This document shows positions 35,600 to 43,446 of a stretch of DNA of 64,000 bases, in pieces. The DNA comes from JADCGM01 sp943368345. GTDB lineage: Bacteria > Pseudomonadota > Alphaproteobacteria > Sphingomonadales > Sphingomonadaceae. The notes under the pieces were generated by a model, which searched no databases, was not told the DNA's origin, and saw only the letters and a program-made list of their open reading frames with translations. Position numbers and translations under genes: made by a program. The stretch is taken from assembly GCA_943368345.1 (NCBI GenBank), contig CALRKY020000001.1:1-64000 (forward strand), read 5' to 3'. How positions within the stretch are numbered: the first letter of the stretch is position 1; each line of letters starts with the position of its first letter.

Positions 35600-37045
35600 G
35601 GCTGGCTCCCGGCGGGAGCGCAGCAGTTGCAGCGCTACCGCCCACAGAGCGGCACTGACGGCGGCTATGGTAATCATCAGCCCGATGTCGGGGTAGAATG
35701 TCCGGATTGCCGCCAGATTGACGCCGCTCTGCTCCGGAACGACGACGGCGAGACCGTAAGCAAGCGCCAGCAAAATCAAACTTGTCGCAACAGACCACAG
35801 CGGTCGGTACCGAGAGGCTGGCCCGGAACTCCTAACCGATTTTTTCCAGAGCCGGTTGATCGCAAGCACCCCGCCAACCGCAAAAAACAGGGCTGCCACC
35901 GTCGCGCCCACAAACCGCATCAACGATTCATTCGGCAGGGAAATGTCCACGTCCGGCAGGCCCAGCAGGTAGTTCCCAGTTCCGACGGCAAAATTGCCCT
36001 CAAAACTGCCAGACATGTTGGACAGCACCACCACCCCTTGCCGACGTCCAGGCAGATATTTGACCATGGCATGAAATCCGGGATTGAGACCGCTGTGGGA
36101 TATGGTTCGCTCGCCATTCTCGACATCGAACGACCAACCGAATTCATAGCCCTGTGCCCGGTTTCCATCGATGGCTGCGGCCAGCGTTCGGGACAATATT
36201 CGCGGGTCCTTCTCGAACACCGCAATCAGATAGGTCGCCAGATCCTCCGCACTCGCGGTCACGCCGCCCGGGCCCGTCATCATCCGTCCGGCGACAAAGT
36301 CCCGCTCGACCGTCTTGCCGAACCACTGGGTATGTCCGATGGCGCGGCGTGCAGCCGTTGATGGATGCACCTGAACATAGCTGTTCTTCATGCCCAAAGG
36401 CGTGAAAATCCGGGCCCGCAGCACGTCCTCGAACGGACGTTTCTCCACTGCTTCGATCAGCGCAGCAGCCAGCGCATAATTGGCATTGGAATATTCGAAC
36501 TGACGGCCCGGCTCGGCGTGAAGGTCGGCTGTCCTGAGCCTCCGAACGACCATGTCCAGCGCATCGGCGCCCCGGTAAGTCGTATCCTGATACCGATTGC
36601 CATCCAGCATGGCAAAACCGCTGCGGTGGTCCAACAGATGCCGAACCGTGATCCGATCAGACTCCGCTTTGTCACTGGTTTGGAAATAAGGAATATACGT
36701 TGCGACCGGCGCATCAAGCGACAGCCTCCCCTCGTCCGCCAGTTGCAGAACAACGAGCGCCGCAAAGGACTTGCTGACCGACCCGAGCTGAAACGGCGTT
36801 TGCGCCGTGACGGCCGCTCCCGAGCCATCAACCCGGCCAAAACCCCGCACATGCCGAACCACCCCGCCTTCGATCCGGGCAATGGCGACACCGGGAATGT
36901 CCAACTGTGCCATGCCGTTCCGGACGAATTCATCAACCTTTGCATCGGTCGGCTCGGTCGTTGGTGACTGGGCGACCGCCCCGGTTCCAAACGCGATCAC
37001 CAGCAAACCTGCAATCAGTGTCAGATACCTGTTCACCAGCCGCAT
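35588..37045 (-). CDS. Serine hydrolase, beta-lactamase/class C PBP fold, with C-terminal membrane helices
   Basis: The 485-residue protein has a signal peptide (NRYLTLIAGLLVIAFGTGAVA) and the beta-lactamase-like domain with S-x-x-K in LGSVSKSFAAL, Y-x-N in FEYSNANYAL, and the HSGLNPGFHAM region in place of the KTG box. The C-terminal 120 residues form three hydrophobic helices separated by short loops. It would be a periplasmic esterase or peptidase anchored in the inner membrane; substrate unknown. It ends overlapping the zinc-ribbon gene. Start ATG 37043-37045 follows GGACGGAG. Confidence 0.87.
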   Translation of the reverse strand: MRLVNRYLTLIAGLLVIAFGTGAVAQSPTTEPTDAKVDEFVRNGMAQLDIPGVAIARIEGGVVRHVRGFGRVDGSGAAVTAQTPFQLGSVSKSFAALVVLQLADEGRLSLDAPVATYIPYFQTSDKAESDRITVRHLLDHRSGFAMLDGNRYQDTTYRGADALDMVVRRLRTADLHAEPGRQFEYSNANYALAAALIEAVEKRPFEDVLRARIFTPLGMKNSYVQVHPSTAARRAIGHTQWFGKTVERDFVAGRMMTGPGGVTASAEDLATYLIAVFEKDPRILSRTLAAAIDGNRAQGYEFGWSFDVENGERTISHSGLNPGFHAMVKYLPGRRQGVVVLSNMSGSFEGNFAVGTGNYLLGLPDVDISLPNESLMRFVGATVAALFFAVGGVLAINRLWKKSVRSSGPASRYRPLWSVATSLILLALAYGLAVVVPEQSGVNLAAIRTFYPDIGLMITIAAVSAALWAVALQLLRSRREPASVE

Positions 37046-37250
37046 CTCCGTCCTGCCCGTTGTCGACCAATTTAGCCACGATCCCGCACTGGGGCGCAAG
37101 TGACGGGTGGGTGCTGCACAATCATGTCTCGCCAATCACATTGAGACGGCTGCCAATCCATGCCACCCAGGTGCAGCAAGCCGAAATTTACGGAAAGATC
37201 ACTGGCCGGTTCAAACAGGGTGACGCCAGCCCGGCGGATCGACTGCGCGG

Positions 37251-38393
37251 CTAATCCCGTCCATTCGCCACGCTCCGCAGCCCGATCAGCGGGCGTAGCC
37301 AGCGGACGGTGCGGCCGAGCCGGTAGAAGGCACAGCATCCGCTAATCGTGGCGATCACCAGGATGATGAATTCAATCCCTGGCGGCAGTGCAAACTGCAG
37401 CAACCACCACCCGACCGCCACGATGATGGTCTGGTGGATGATATAGAAGGGAAACACCGCCTCGGTCAGCACCGGGCGGAGCGAATGATCGTGGTTCAGA
37501 TAGCGACTGGCAAGGCCAATCAGCGCCACGATCATCGCCCACCCCATCGCCGCATGGCTGGCATCCCGTGCCAGGGCGCTGGTTTCGCACAGGATGGGAG
37601 AACCAGACCAGGTCAGGCCAACCACAGCGGCATAGGCCACAACAGCGAGCGTCAGGGCTGGTTTCCAGAGCCGCTGGGCCGTCGCCAGCGCCCGGTCAGA
37701 ACGGGCAAGGCCAACCCCGAACAGGAAGGCCGGCACATAGGTGAGGTGGCCGACCGGATCACCGATCAGCGTATGAGTGATCTCCCCACCCTGCGCCGGA
37801 CCAAGCGCAACCACCAGGACCCAGACTAGCGGGACCGCCAACAACCCCACACCACCAAATATCCGGTCAAAAATCGGCTGCCACCGGTCGATACCTGCCA
37901 CCGACAGCAAGGCGAGCCCCAGGGTGTAGATCCAGAGATAAACCACAAACCACAAATGCTGCCACGTCGGCAGCATGATGCCGTCGAGCGTCCCGACCCG
38001 GAAATAATCATACATCCAGAACCAGCCGAAATCCTGCTGATAGCCATGTTGGGTGACGAGCTCGATCCACGGCTGCACCGGGATCACCAGGATCATCGCG
38101 GCAACCACCGGGATCATCAGTCTGGCGCTGCGATCCCGGGCAAAATTGCCAGCACCGGGGAGTTTCTCCAGCAATACCCGACTGGCAAAACCGGACACCA
38201 CGAACAGCAAGGACAACCGCCAGCTATTGCTCGCCAGCATCGGTATCACCACCCAATCCAGCGGATCCGCCGTTTTGACATGCCAGCCCCACGGCACGAA
38301 AAACATCCCAATATGGTAGAAAATCAACAGCCCGAACGCCCCGATCCGGAGCCAGTCCAGGCCGTAGTGCCGCCGGTCCTGTATCACGGTCAT
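37251..38393 (-). CDS. Acyltransferase 3 family membrane protein
   Basis: The 380-residue protein has about ten transmembrane helices and the family hallmarks: YGLDWLRIGAFGLLIFYHIGMFF (conserved R and H of the first helix), NSWRLSLLFVVSGFASR, RSARLMIPVV and the PTWQHLWFVVYLWIYTLGL motif. Family 3 acyltransferases modify surface glycans, lipids or small molecules. The substrate is not evident; no glycan cluster is nearby. The ATG at 38391-38393 is used; six codons earlier is an alternative. The 205 bases between it and the serine hydrolase gene show no gene. Confidence 0.88.
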   Translation of the reverse strand: MTVIQDRRHYGLDWLRIGAFGLLIFYHIGMFFVPWGWHVKTADPLDWVVIPMLASNSWRLSLLFVVSGFASRVLLEKLPGAGNFARDRSARLMIPVVAAMILVIPVQPWIELVTQHGYQQDFGWFWMYDYFRVGTLDGIMLPTWQHLWFVVYLWIYTLGLALLSVAGIDRWQPIFDRIFGGVGLLAVPLVWVLVVALGPAQGGEITHTLIGDPVGHLTYVPAFLFGVGLARSDRALATAQRLWKPALTLAVVAYAAVVGLTWSGSPILCETSALARDASHAAMGWAMIVALIGLASRYLNHDHSLRPVLTEAVFPFYIIHQTIIVAVGWWLLQFALPPGIEFIILVIATISGCCAFYRLGRTVRWLRPLIGLRSVANGRD

Positions 38394-38556
38394 ATTCGCC
38401 CCCTGCCCCAATCCTGGACGTCATTGGTCCGGTCAGTGCCGCACGACGCCGATTAGCGCGCTGCGGTTTCCAAACCCAATTGATCGATTCCGAAACCAAC
38501 CAGTGGCGCTGTCCATCCATGTCCGAAAACCGCCAGACTTTCTCACGTGGGCCGCT

Positions 38557-38570
38557 ATGTTGCCCAACAT
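38557..38570. promoter_or_regulatory. Short palindrome at the alkA start codon
   Basis: Arms ATGTTG and CAACAT are exact around CC and include both candidate start codons. Its role is unclear: it could be an operator for the AraC domain or chance. Confidence 0.3.
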
Positions 38571-40026
38571 GGACCTTGACCCCGCTACCTGCCACCGCGC
38601 CATGCTCGCCCGCGACGCGCGCTTCGACGGGTGTTTCTTCACTGGCGTGACCTCGACCGGCATCTATTGCCGCCCGGTCTGTCCGGCACGCCCGCCGAAG
38701 CTTGAGAACTGCCGTTTCTTTCCCGGTGCCGCCGCTGCGCAGGAAGCCGGGTTTCGCCCCTGCCTTCGCTGCCGCCCGGAAAGCGCGCCAGACATCGGCG
38801 CATGGCGCGGCACGTCGGCAACAGTCAGCCGTGCGCTCGCGCTGATCGACACCGGTGCGATGGAGGAAAACGATGTTGAATCGCTCGCCGGGCGGCTCGG
38901 CATGGGCGAACGACAGCTGCGCCGCTTGTTTCGCCAGCATCTCGGCGCGTCACCCGTGGCGGTTGCCCAAACCCGCCGCGTCCTGCTCGCCAAGCAGCTT
39001 TTGCACGAAACCCGGCTGCCGATGACACAGGTTGCACTGGCCAGCGGCTTCGGCAGCGTCCGCCGCTTCAACGAGACGTTCCAGGCGCTGTATCGCCGCC
39101 CACCACGCGAACTCCGCCGCCTGCAGGGGGCCGACCTCAGCGACGGCGCCGCATTCAGCCTGTTGCTACCCTACCGGTCGCCGTTCGACTGGGACGGCTT
39201 GCTCGGCTTTTTCAAGGGCCGCGCCATTCCCGGTGTCGAATGGGTTGAGACCGACCGCTACGGGCGGACCATCGCCCTCGACGGTGCAATCGGCACGATT
39301 GAGATTGGTCATGAACCCGAACGCGGGGCCATACGAGCCACCATCGACTTCCCGCGGCCAACGGCCCTTCCCGCCATCATTGCCCGCATCCGCCGCCTGT
39401 TCGATCTTGCTGCCGACCCGGCCGTCATTGGTGCGCACCTATCTGCCGATCCCGCGCTCGCCCCCTTGGTCGCAGCCCGCCCCGGCCTCCGGGTTCCGGG
39501 CGCCTGGGACGGTTTCGAACTCGGCGTCCGCGCCATACTGGGCCAGCAGATCAGCGTAGCCGCAGCAACCAAATTGATCGGACGCCTTGCCGCGCGCTGG
39601 GGAACGCAAACCGGGTGCGATCGGATCGTTTTCCCGACACCAACGCAACTCGCCGATGCTGATATCGCATCGCTTGGGATGCCGCAGGCGCGCGGAGACG
39701 CCGTGGTGGCCTTGGCTCGCGCGGCTGCGGCGGACCCGCAGTTGTTCGACGCACGTCAGGAGCTCGCCACCACCATCATGACACTCTGCGCGCTTCCTGG
39801 CATTGGCCCCTGGACCGCGAACTATATTGCCATGCGGGCGTTGCGCGAAAGCGATGCCATGCCAACGGGCGATGTCGGCCTGCTCCGCGCTCTCGCCATC
39901 GGTGGCGTTCGCCCGTCGGCAGACGACCTCGACACGCGCGCGAATGGCTGGCGGCCGTGGCGCGCCTATGCCGCACTCCACCTCTGGGCCAGCGATTCTG
40001 CCGCCTCATTTACGAACAAGGACTGA
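38569..40026 (+). CDS. alkA: Ada-AlkA fusion: methyl-phosphotriester repair regulator and 3-methyladenine glycosylase
   Basis: The 485-residue protein joins three parts. Residues 1-80 are the Ada N-terminal zinc domain (FDGCFFTG, IYCRPVCPAR, RPCLRCRPE), which takes methyl groups from DNA phosphotriesters. Residues 85-190 are an AraC helix-turn-helix pair. Residues 200-485 are an AlkA DNA glycosylase with HhH motif ALPGIGPWTANYIAMRAL and catalytic Asp in TGDVGLLRAL. One gene therefore senses alkylation and removes bases. Two ATGs (38557, 38569) lie inside a 14-base palindrome; the second begins the family-like sequence MDLDPATCHRAML. ogt follows after two bases. Confidence 0.93.
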   Translation: MDLDPATCHRAMLARDARFDGCFFTGVTSTGIYCRPVCPARPPKLENCRFFPGAAAAQEAGFRPCLRCRPESAPDIGAWRGTSATVSRALALIDTGAMEENDVESLAGRLGMGERQLRRLFRQHLGASPVAVAQTRRVLLAKQLLHETRLPMTQVALASGFGSVRRFNETFQALYRRPPRELRRLQGADLSDGAAFSLLLPYRSPFDWDGLLGFFKGRAIPGVEWVETDRYGRTIALDGAIGTIEIGHEPERGAIRATIDFPRPTALPAIIARIRRLFDLAADPAVIGAHLSADPALAPLVAARPGLRVPGAWDGFELGVRAILGQQISVAAATKLIGRLAARWGTQTGCDRIVFPTPTQLADADIASLGMPQARGDAVVALARAAAADPQLFDARQELATTIMTLCALPGIGPWTANYIAMRALRESDAMPTGDVGLLRALAIGGVRPSADDLDTRANGWRPWRAYAALHLWASDSAASFTNKD

Positions 40027-40028
40027 CA

Positions 40029-40601
40029 ATGCATCTGACTCTCGACCGGATGGAAACCGACATCGGCATCCTGCTGCTGGTTTGTGACGGCAACGGCACG
40101 CTCCGTGCCCTCGATTTCGCCGACTATGAACAGCGGATGCGCTCGCTGCTACAGCGGCACTATGGGACTTACACTCTGACGGACAGCAATGCTCCGGCAA
40201 CGCTCCGGAGCGCGCTGTCCGCCTATTTTGCCGGCAATGCCGCCGCCTTGGACGGTGTGCAGGTTGCAACTGCCGGGACGGCCTTTCAGCGCAGCGTCTG
40301 GGCCGCGCTCCGCCGCATCCCGGCAGGGGAAACCCGCAGCTACGGTGAACTGGCGGCGATGCTCGGCAAGCCGGGTGCCAGCCGCGCGGTTGGCCTCGCC
40401 AATGGGTCCAACCCCATCGGTATCGTCGTCCCCTGCCACCGCGTCATTGGCGCAAACGGCACGTTGACGGGCTATGCCGGAGGGATCGACCGCAAGCGCT
40501 GGTTGCTGGCGCACGAAGGGGTGGCGGTAGTTAGCTCAGCAGGTTCAACGGAACCGGAGCTGTTTCCGACAACCGCTTGGTCAAATTGCCATCAAAGGTG
40601 A
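40029..40601 (+). CDS. ogt: Methylated-DNA-protein-cysteine methyltransferase
   Basis: The 190-residue protein removes O6-methyl from guanine by transferring it to the cysteine of IGIVVPCHRVIGANG. Upstream lie AFQRSVWAALRRIPAGETRSYGELA and GKPGASRAVGLANGSNP, the helix and arginine finger regions. It starts two bases after alkA, completing the split Ada functions. Family proteins end soon after GGIDRKRWLLAHEG; here about 25 extra residues follow, coded on DNA shared with the convergent PIN gene. An insertion has probably replaced the native stop. Confidence 0.93.
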   Translation: MHLTLDRMETDIGILLLVCDGNGTLRALDFADYEQRMRSLLQRHYGTYTLTDSNAPATLRSALSAYFAGNAAALDGVQVATAGTAFQRSVWAALRRIPAGETRSYGELAAMLGKPGASRAVGLANGSNPIGIVVPCHRVIGANGTLTGYAGGIDRKRWLLAHEGVAVVSSAGSTEPELFPTTAWSNCHQR

Positions 40602-40920
40602 CAAAGGCATCGGCGCCGCCGACGTTAGCGATGTGCAAAGCATCTTCAAAGTCGGCCCCCTCGGCAAATCTCGCGATGGCCCACACAACCTCGGTATGAT
40701 TGTCAATGACGACAGTCGGCCATGTCACCAGCGCCGTCAGGGCGGCTGCCAATTGCTGACGGTCAAACAAATACCGTGACCGGAGCACCCAGAAACATTC
40801 CAGCAGCACCGTAGGCGGAATGAAAACGGACTGGCGGAACAGGTCGGTGGCGATCTTCGATTGGTGGGGATCGTCATTGACGAGAAACCGCACGACGACA
40901 TTGGTATCGACTGCGTGCAT
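40531..40920 (-). CDS. PIN-domain toxin (VapC-like)
   Basis: The 129-residue PIN protein has the ribonuclease acids: D4 in HAVDTNVVVRFLVNDD, E in LLECFWVLRS, D in GADFEDALHIA and D in AFVTFDGNLTKR. ATG at 40918-40920 overlaps the antitoxin stop as TGATG. Its last 70 bases are shared with the end of ogt on the opposite strand. Confidence 0.9.
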   Translation of the reverse strand: MHAVDTNVVVRFLVNDDPHQSKIATDLFRQSVFIPPTVLLECFWVLRSRYLFDRQQLAAALTALVTWPTVVIDNHTEVVWAIARFAEGADFEDALHIANVGGADAFVTFDGNLTKRLSETAPVPLNLLS

Positions 40921-41198
40921 CAAGCGGGTCTGTCCCAATCCTGCCGGATCATGGCGTCAATGGCTGGTACCCAGTCCGATTCAGGGACGTGAGGTCCGGT
41001 ATAGGTCACAGTTTGCCGCAGCTTCAGCAAAGCCGCATCCAGTTCGTCCGGATGGACCTGTTTCCGCGCACGGAGCAAAATACCGTCCGACCGCCGGATC
41101 GCCTCCAGCTCGATGCCTGGGCCCCATGACACCGCGGCGCGAAGGTCGCTGGGGATCACAACCTGCCCCTTGCTCGACATGCGTGTAAATGCGTTCAT
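40920..41198 (-). CDS. AbrB-type antitoxin
   Basis: The 92-residue protein has the SpoVT-AbrB domain (TRMSSKGQVVIPSDLRAAVSWGPGIELEAIRRSDGILLR) followed by a helical toxin-binding tail (HPDELDAALLKLRQTV) and a final D-W-rich segment. The ATG at 41196-41198 is used, five bases from a perfect inverted repeat. This is a second AbrB/PIN pair in the window but clearly different in sequence from the pair at 6.6-7.3 kb. Confidence 0.88.
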   Translation of the reverse strand: MNAFTRMSSKGQVVIPSDLRAAVSWGPGIELEAIRRSDGILLRARKQVHPDELDAALLKLRQTVTYTGPHVPESDWVPAIDAMIRQDWDRPA

Positions 41199-41202
41199 CC
41201 AA

Positions 41203-41218
41203 GTAAGATACGTCTTAC
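41203..41218. promoter_or_regulatory. Palindromic operator of the AbrB/PIN pair
   Basis: Arms GTAAGA and TCTTAC are exact reverse complements around TACG, five bases before the antitoxin start. Autoregulation of the pair is the likely role. Confidence 0.6.
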
Positions 41219-41237
41219 CTGGCAATTGCGCAAGTCA

Positions 41238-42503
41238 TCAAGCCGCCGTGCCGACCGCTTCCTGCTGCTCGCTGAACACGCGGATCGGGTCCTTCTTGCC
41301 GCCGACCACGTCCTTGTCGATCACCACTTCGTCGACACCCTCCATGCTCGGCAGGTCGTACATGGTGTCGAGCAGGATCGATTCCATGATCGAACGCAGC
41401 CCGCGCGCGCCGGTTTTGCGCTCGATCGCACGCTTGGCAATGGCCGACTGGGCATCGTCGGCGAAGGTCAGTTTGACATTCTCCAGCGCGAACAGCTTGG
41501 CATATTGCTTGATCAGCGCGTTTTTCGGTTCAACCAGAATCTTGATCAGCGCTGACTCGTCCAGGTCTTCCAGTGTCGCGATCACCGGCAAGCGGCCGAC
41601 AAATTCCGGGATCAGGCCGAATTTCAGCAGATCCTCGGGCTCGCAGTGCCGCAGCACTTCCCCGGTCCGCCGCTCCTCAGGCGCGGCCACAAACGCACCA
41701 AAGCCGATGGACTTGCCCTGCAACCTGTCGGCGATGATCTTCTCCAGCCCGCCAAACGCCCCGCCGCAGATGAACAGGATGTTGGTGGTGTCGACTTGCA
41801 GGAATTCCTGCTGCGGATGCTTGCGTCCGCCCTGCGGCGGCACAGAAGCGGTAGTCCCCTCCATGATCTTCAGCAACGCCTGCTGCACGCCCTCGCCCGA
41901 GACGTCGCGGGTGATGGAGGGGTTGTCGGCCTTGCGGCTGATCTTGTCGATTTCGTCGATGTAGACGATGCCGCGCTGCGCCCGCTCGACATTATAATCG
42001 CTCGCCTGAAGCAGCTTCAGGATGATGTTCTCGACATCTTCGCCGACATATCCGGCCTCAGTCAGCGTCGTGGCGTCGGCCATCGTGAACGGCACATCAA
42101 GGATGCGCGCCAGCGTCTGGGCCAGCAGTGTCTTGCCGCAACCGGTCGGCCCGACCAGCAGGATGTTCGACTTGGCCAGTTCAACCTCGGCCCCCTTGGC
42201 CCCGTGGTTAAGCCGCTTGTAATGATTGTGGACCGCAACTGACAGCACCCGCTTGGCGTGATACTGGCCGATCACATAATCATCCAGAACCTTGCAGATT
42301 TCGCGCGGTGTCGGCACGTCGCCAGACTTCTTCACCAGCGCGGTCTTGGTTTCCTCGCGGATGATGTCATTGCACAGCTCAACGCATTCATCGCAGATGA
42401 ACACCGTTGGCCCGGCGATCAGTTTGCGAACCTCATGCTGACTCTTGCCGCAGAAGGAACAATATAGCGTATTCTTCGAATCAGGGCCGCTCAGCTTCGT
42501 CAT
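41238..42503 (-). CDS. clpX: ATP-dependent Clp protease ATP-binding subunit ClpX
   Basis: The 421-residue unfoldase has the N-terminal zinc-binding domain (YCSFCGKSQHEVRKLIAGPTVFICDECVELC), Walker A GPTGCGKTLLAQTLA, Walker B IVYIDEIDKI, the pore loop GYVGEDVE, and the sensor-2/ClpP-binding regions. It feeds substrates into ClpP; in alphaproteobacteria ClpXP also removes cell-cycle regulators. ATG at 42501-42503 follows AAGGA and gives the standard MTKLSG beginning; the longer frame lacks conservation. clpP lies upstream on the same strand. Confidence 0.97.
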   Translation of the reverse strand: MTKLSGPDSKNTLYCSFCGKSQHEVRKLIAGPTVFICDECVELCNDIIREETKTALVKKSGDVPTPREICKVLDDYVIGQYHAKRVLSVAVHNHYKRLNHGAKGAEVELAKSNILLVGPTGCGKTLLAQTLARILDVPFTMADATTLTEAGYVGEDVENIILKLLQASDYNVERAQRGIVYIDEIDKISRKADNPSITRDVSGEGVQQALLKIMEGTTASVPPQGGRKHPQQEFLQVDTTNILFICGGAFGGLEKIIADRLQGKSIGFGAFVAAPEERRTGEVLRHCEPEDLLKFGLIPEFVGRLPVIATLEDLDESALIKILVEPKNALIKQYAKLFALENVKLTFADDAQSAIAKRAIERKTGARGLRSIMESILLDTMYDLPSMEGVDEVVIDKDVVGGKKDPIRVFSEQQEAVGTAA

Positions 42504-42672
42504 CTCTATCCTTCCCCGGCACACACATCCGGTTCGTCTCGTCCGCATCCTAGCGGGTTCACGCCGTGGAGCAACCATCCTGCGACCCGGGACGGCTGCG
42601 GCACGTTCAATGCGTCATATATACGACATGTTGCTGCCTGACCATTAACGCCGCTCAGACAGGCTGGCGGGG

Positions 42673-43305
42673 TCAGGCGGCTCTGGCGATTTCACCCTCG
42701 ATCGGGGTCGGACGCTTGTCCATGACCTCGTCAATCAGGCCGAAAGCCTTGGCTTCCTCGGCAGACAGGAACTTGTCCCGCTCCATCGCCTGCTCGATCA
42801 CCTCCAGCGGTTGACCGGTATGCTTGGCATAAAGATCGTTCATCGTTGCGCGGGTTCGCAATATCTCCCGCGCCTGGATTTCGATGTCGGTTGCCTGCCC
42901 CTGTGCGCCGCCAGATGGCTGGTGGACCATGATCCGCGCGTTGGTCAGCGCCACCCGCATGCCGGGCTCACCGGCGGCCAGCAGGAAACTGCCCATCGAA
43001 CAGGCTTGCCCAACGCACAGCGTGCCGACGCGCGGGCGGATATATTGCATCGTGTCATAAATCGCCATGCCAGCCGTCACGACGCCGCCGGGCGAGTTGA
43101 TATACAGGAACACATCCTTCTTGGGGTTCTCTGCCTCCAGGAACAGCAGCTGTGCCACGATGAGCGACGCCATATGATCCTCGACCTGCCCGGTCACAAA
43201 GATGATCCGTTCGCGCAGCAGCCGCGAATAAATGTCGAACGACCGTTCACCGCGGTTCGATTGCTCGATGACGATCGGGACGAGGCCCATGGCGGTGTCG
43301 ATCAT
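42673..43305 (-). CDS. clpP: ATP-dependent Clp protease proteolytic subunit
   Basis: The 210-residue serine protease subunit has the expected triad regions: active serine in VGQACSMGSFLL, histidine in ARIMVHQPSGG, and an Asp in the C-terminal handle. The residue two before the catalytic serine region is Cys where GQAASMG is more common; this is conservative. PIVIEQSNRGERSFDIYSRLL is the standard N terminus, so ATG at 43303-43305 is used. It heads a clpP-clpX unit with 169 bases between the genes. Confidence 0.96.
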   Translation of the reverse strand: MIDTAMGLVPIVIEQSNRGERSFDIYSRLLRERIIFVTGQVEDHMASLIVAQLLFLEAENPKKDVFLYINSPGGVVTAGMAIYDTMQYIRPRVGTLCVGQACSMGSFLLAAGEPGMRVALTNARIMVHQPSGGAQGQATDIEIQAREILRTRATMNDLYAKHTGQPLEVIEQAMERDKFLSAEEAKAFGLIDEVMDKRPTPIEGEIARAA

Positions 43306-43390
43306 GATGCGGTGCGCTCCGGAAAAATTGTGCAAAGCCCCATGTCGGTCGGACCGGGTCAGACTTCAATAGGCGAATGCAGCGCAACGG

Positions 43391-43422
43391 AAAAGGGCGG
43401 CCCGACCTGCGGACCGCCCCTT
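43391..43422 (-). terminator. Rho-independent terminator after the first TonB receptor gene
   Basis: On the minus strand AAGGGGCGG pairs with CCGCCCTT over a loop, and TTTT follows. It begins 25 bases beyond the receptor stop codon. Confidence 0.75.
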
Positions 43423-43446
43423 CACGTTGGCCTTGAAACCTCAGCT

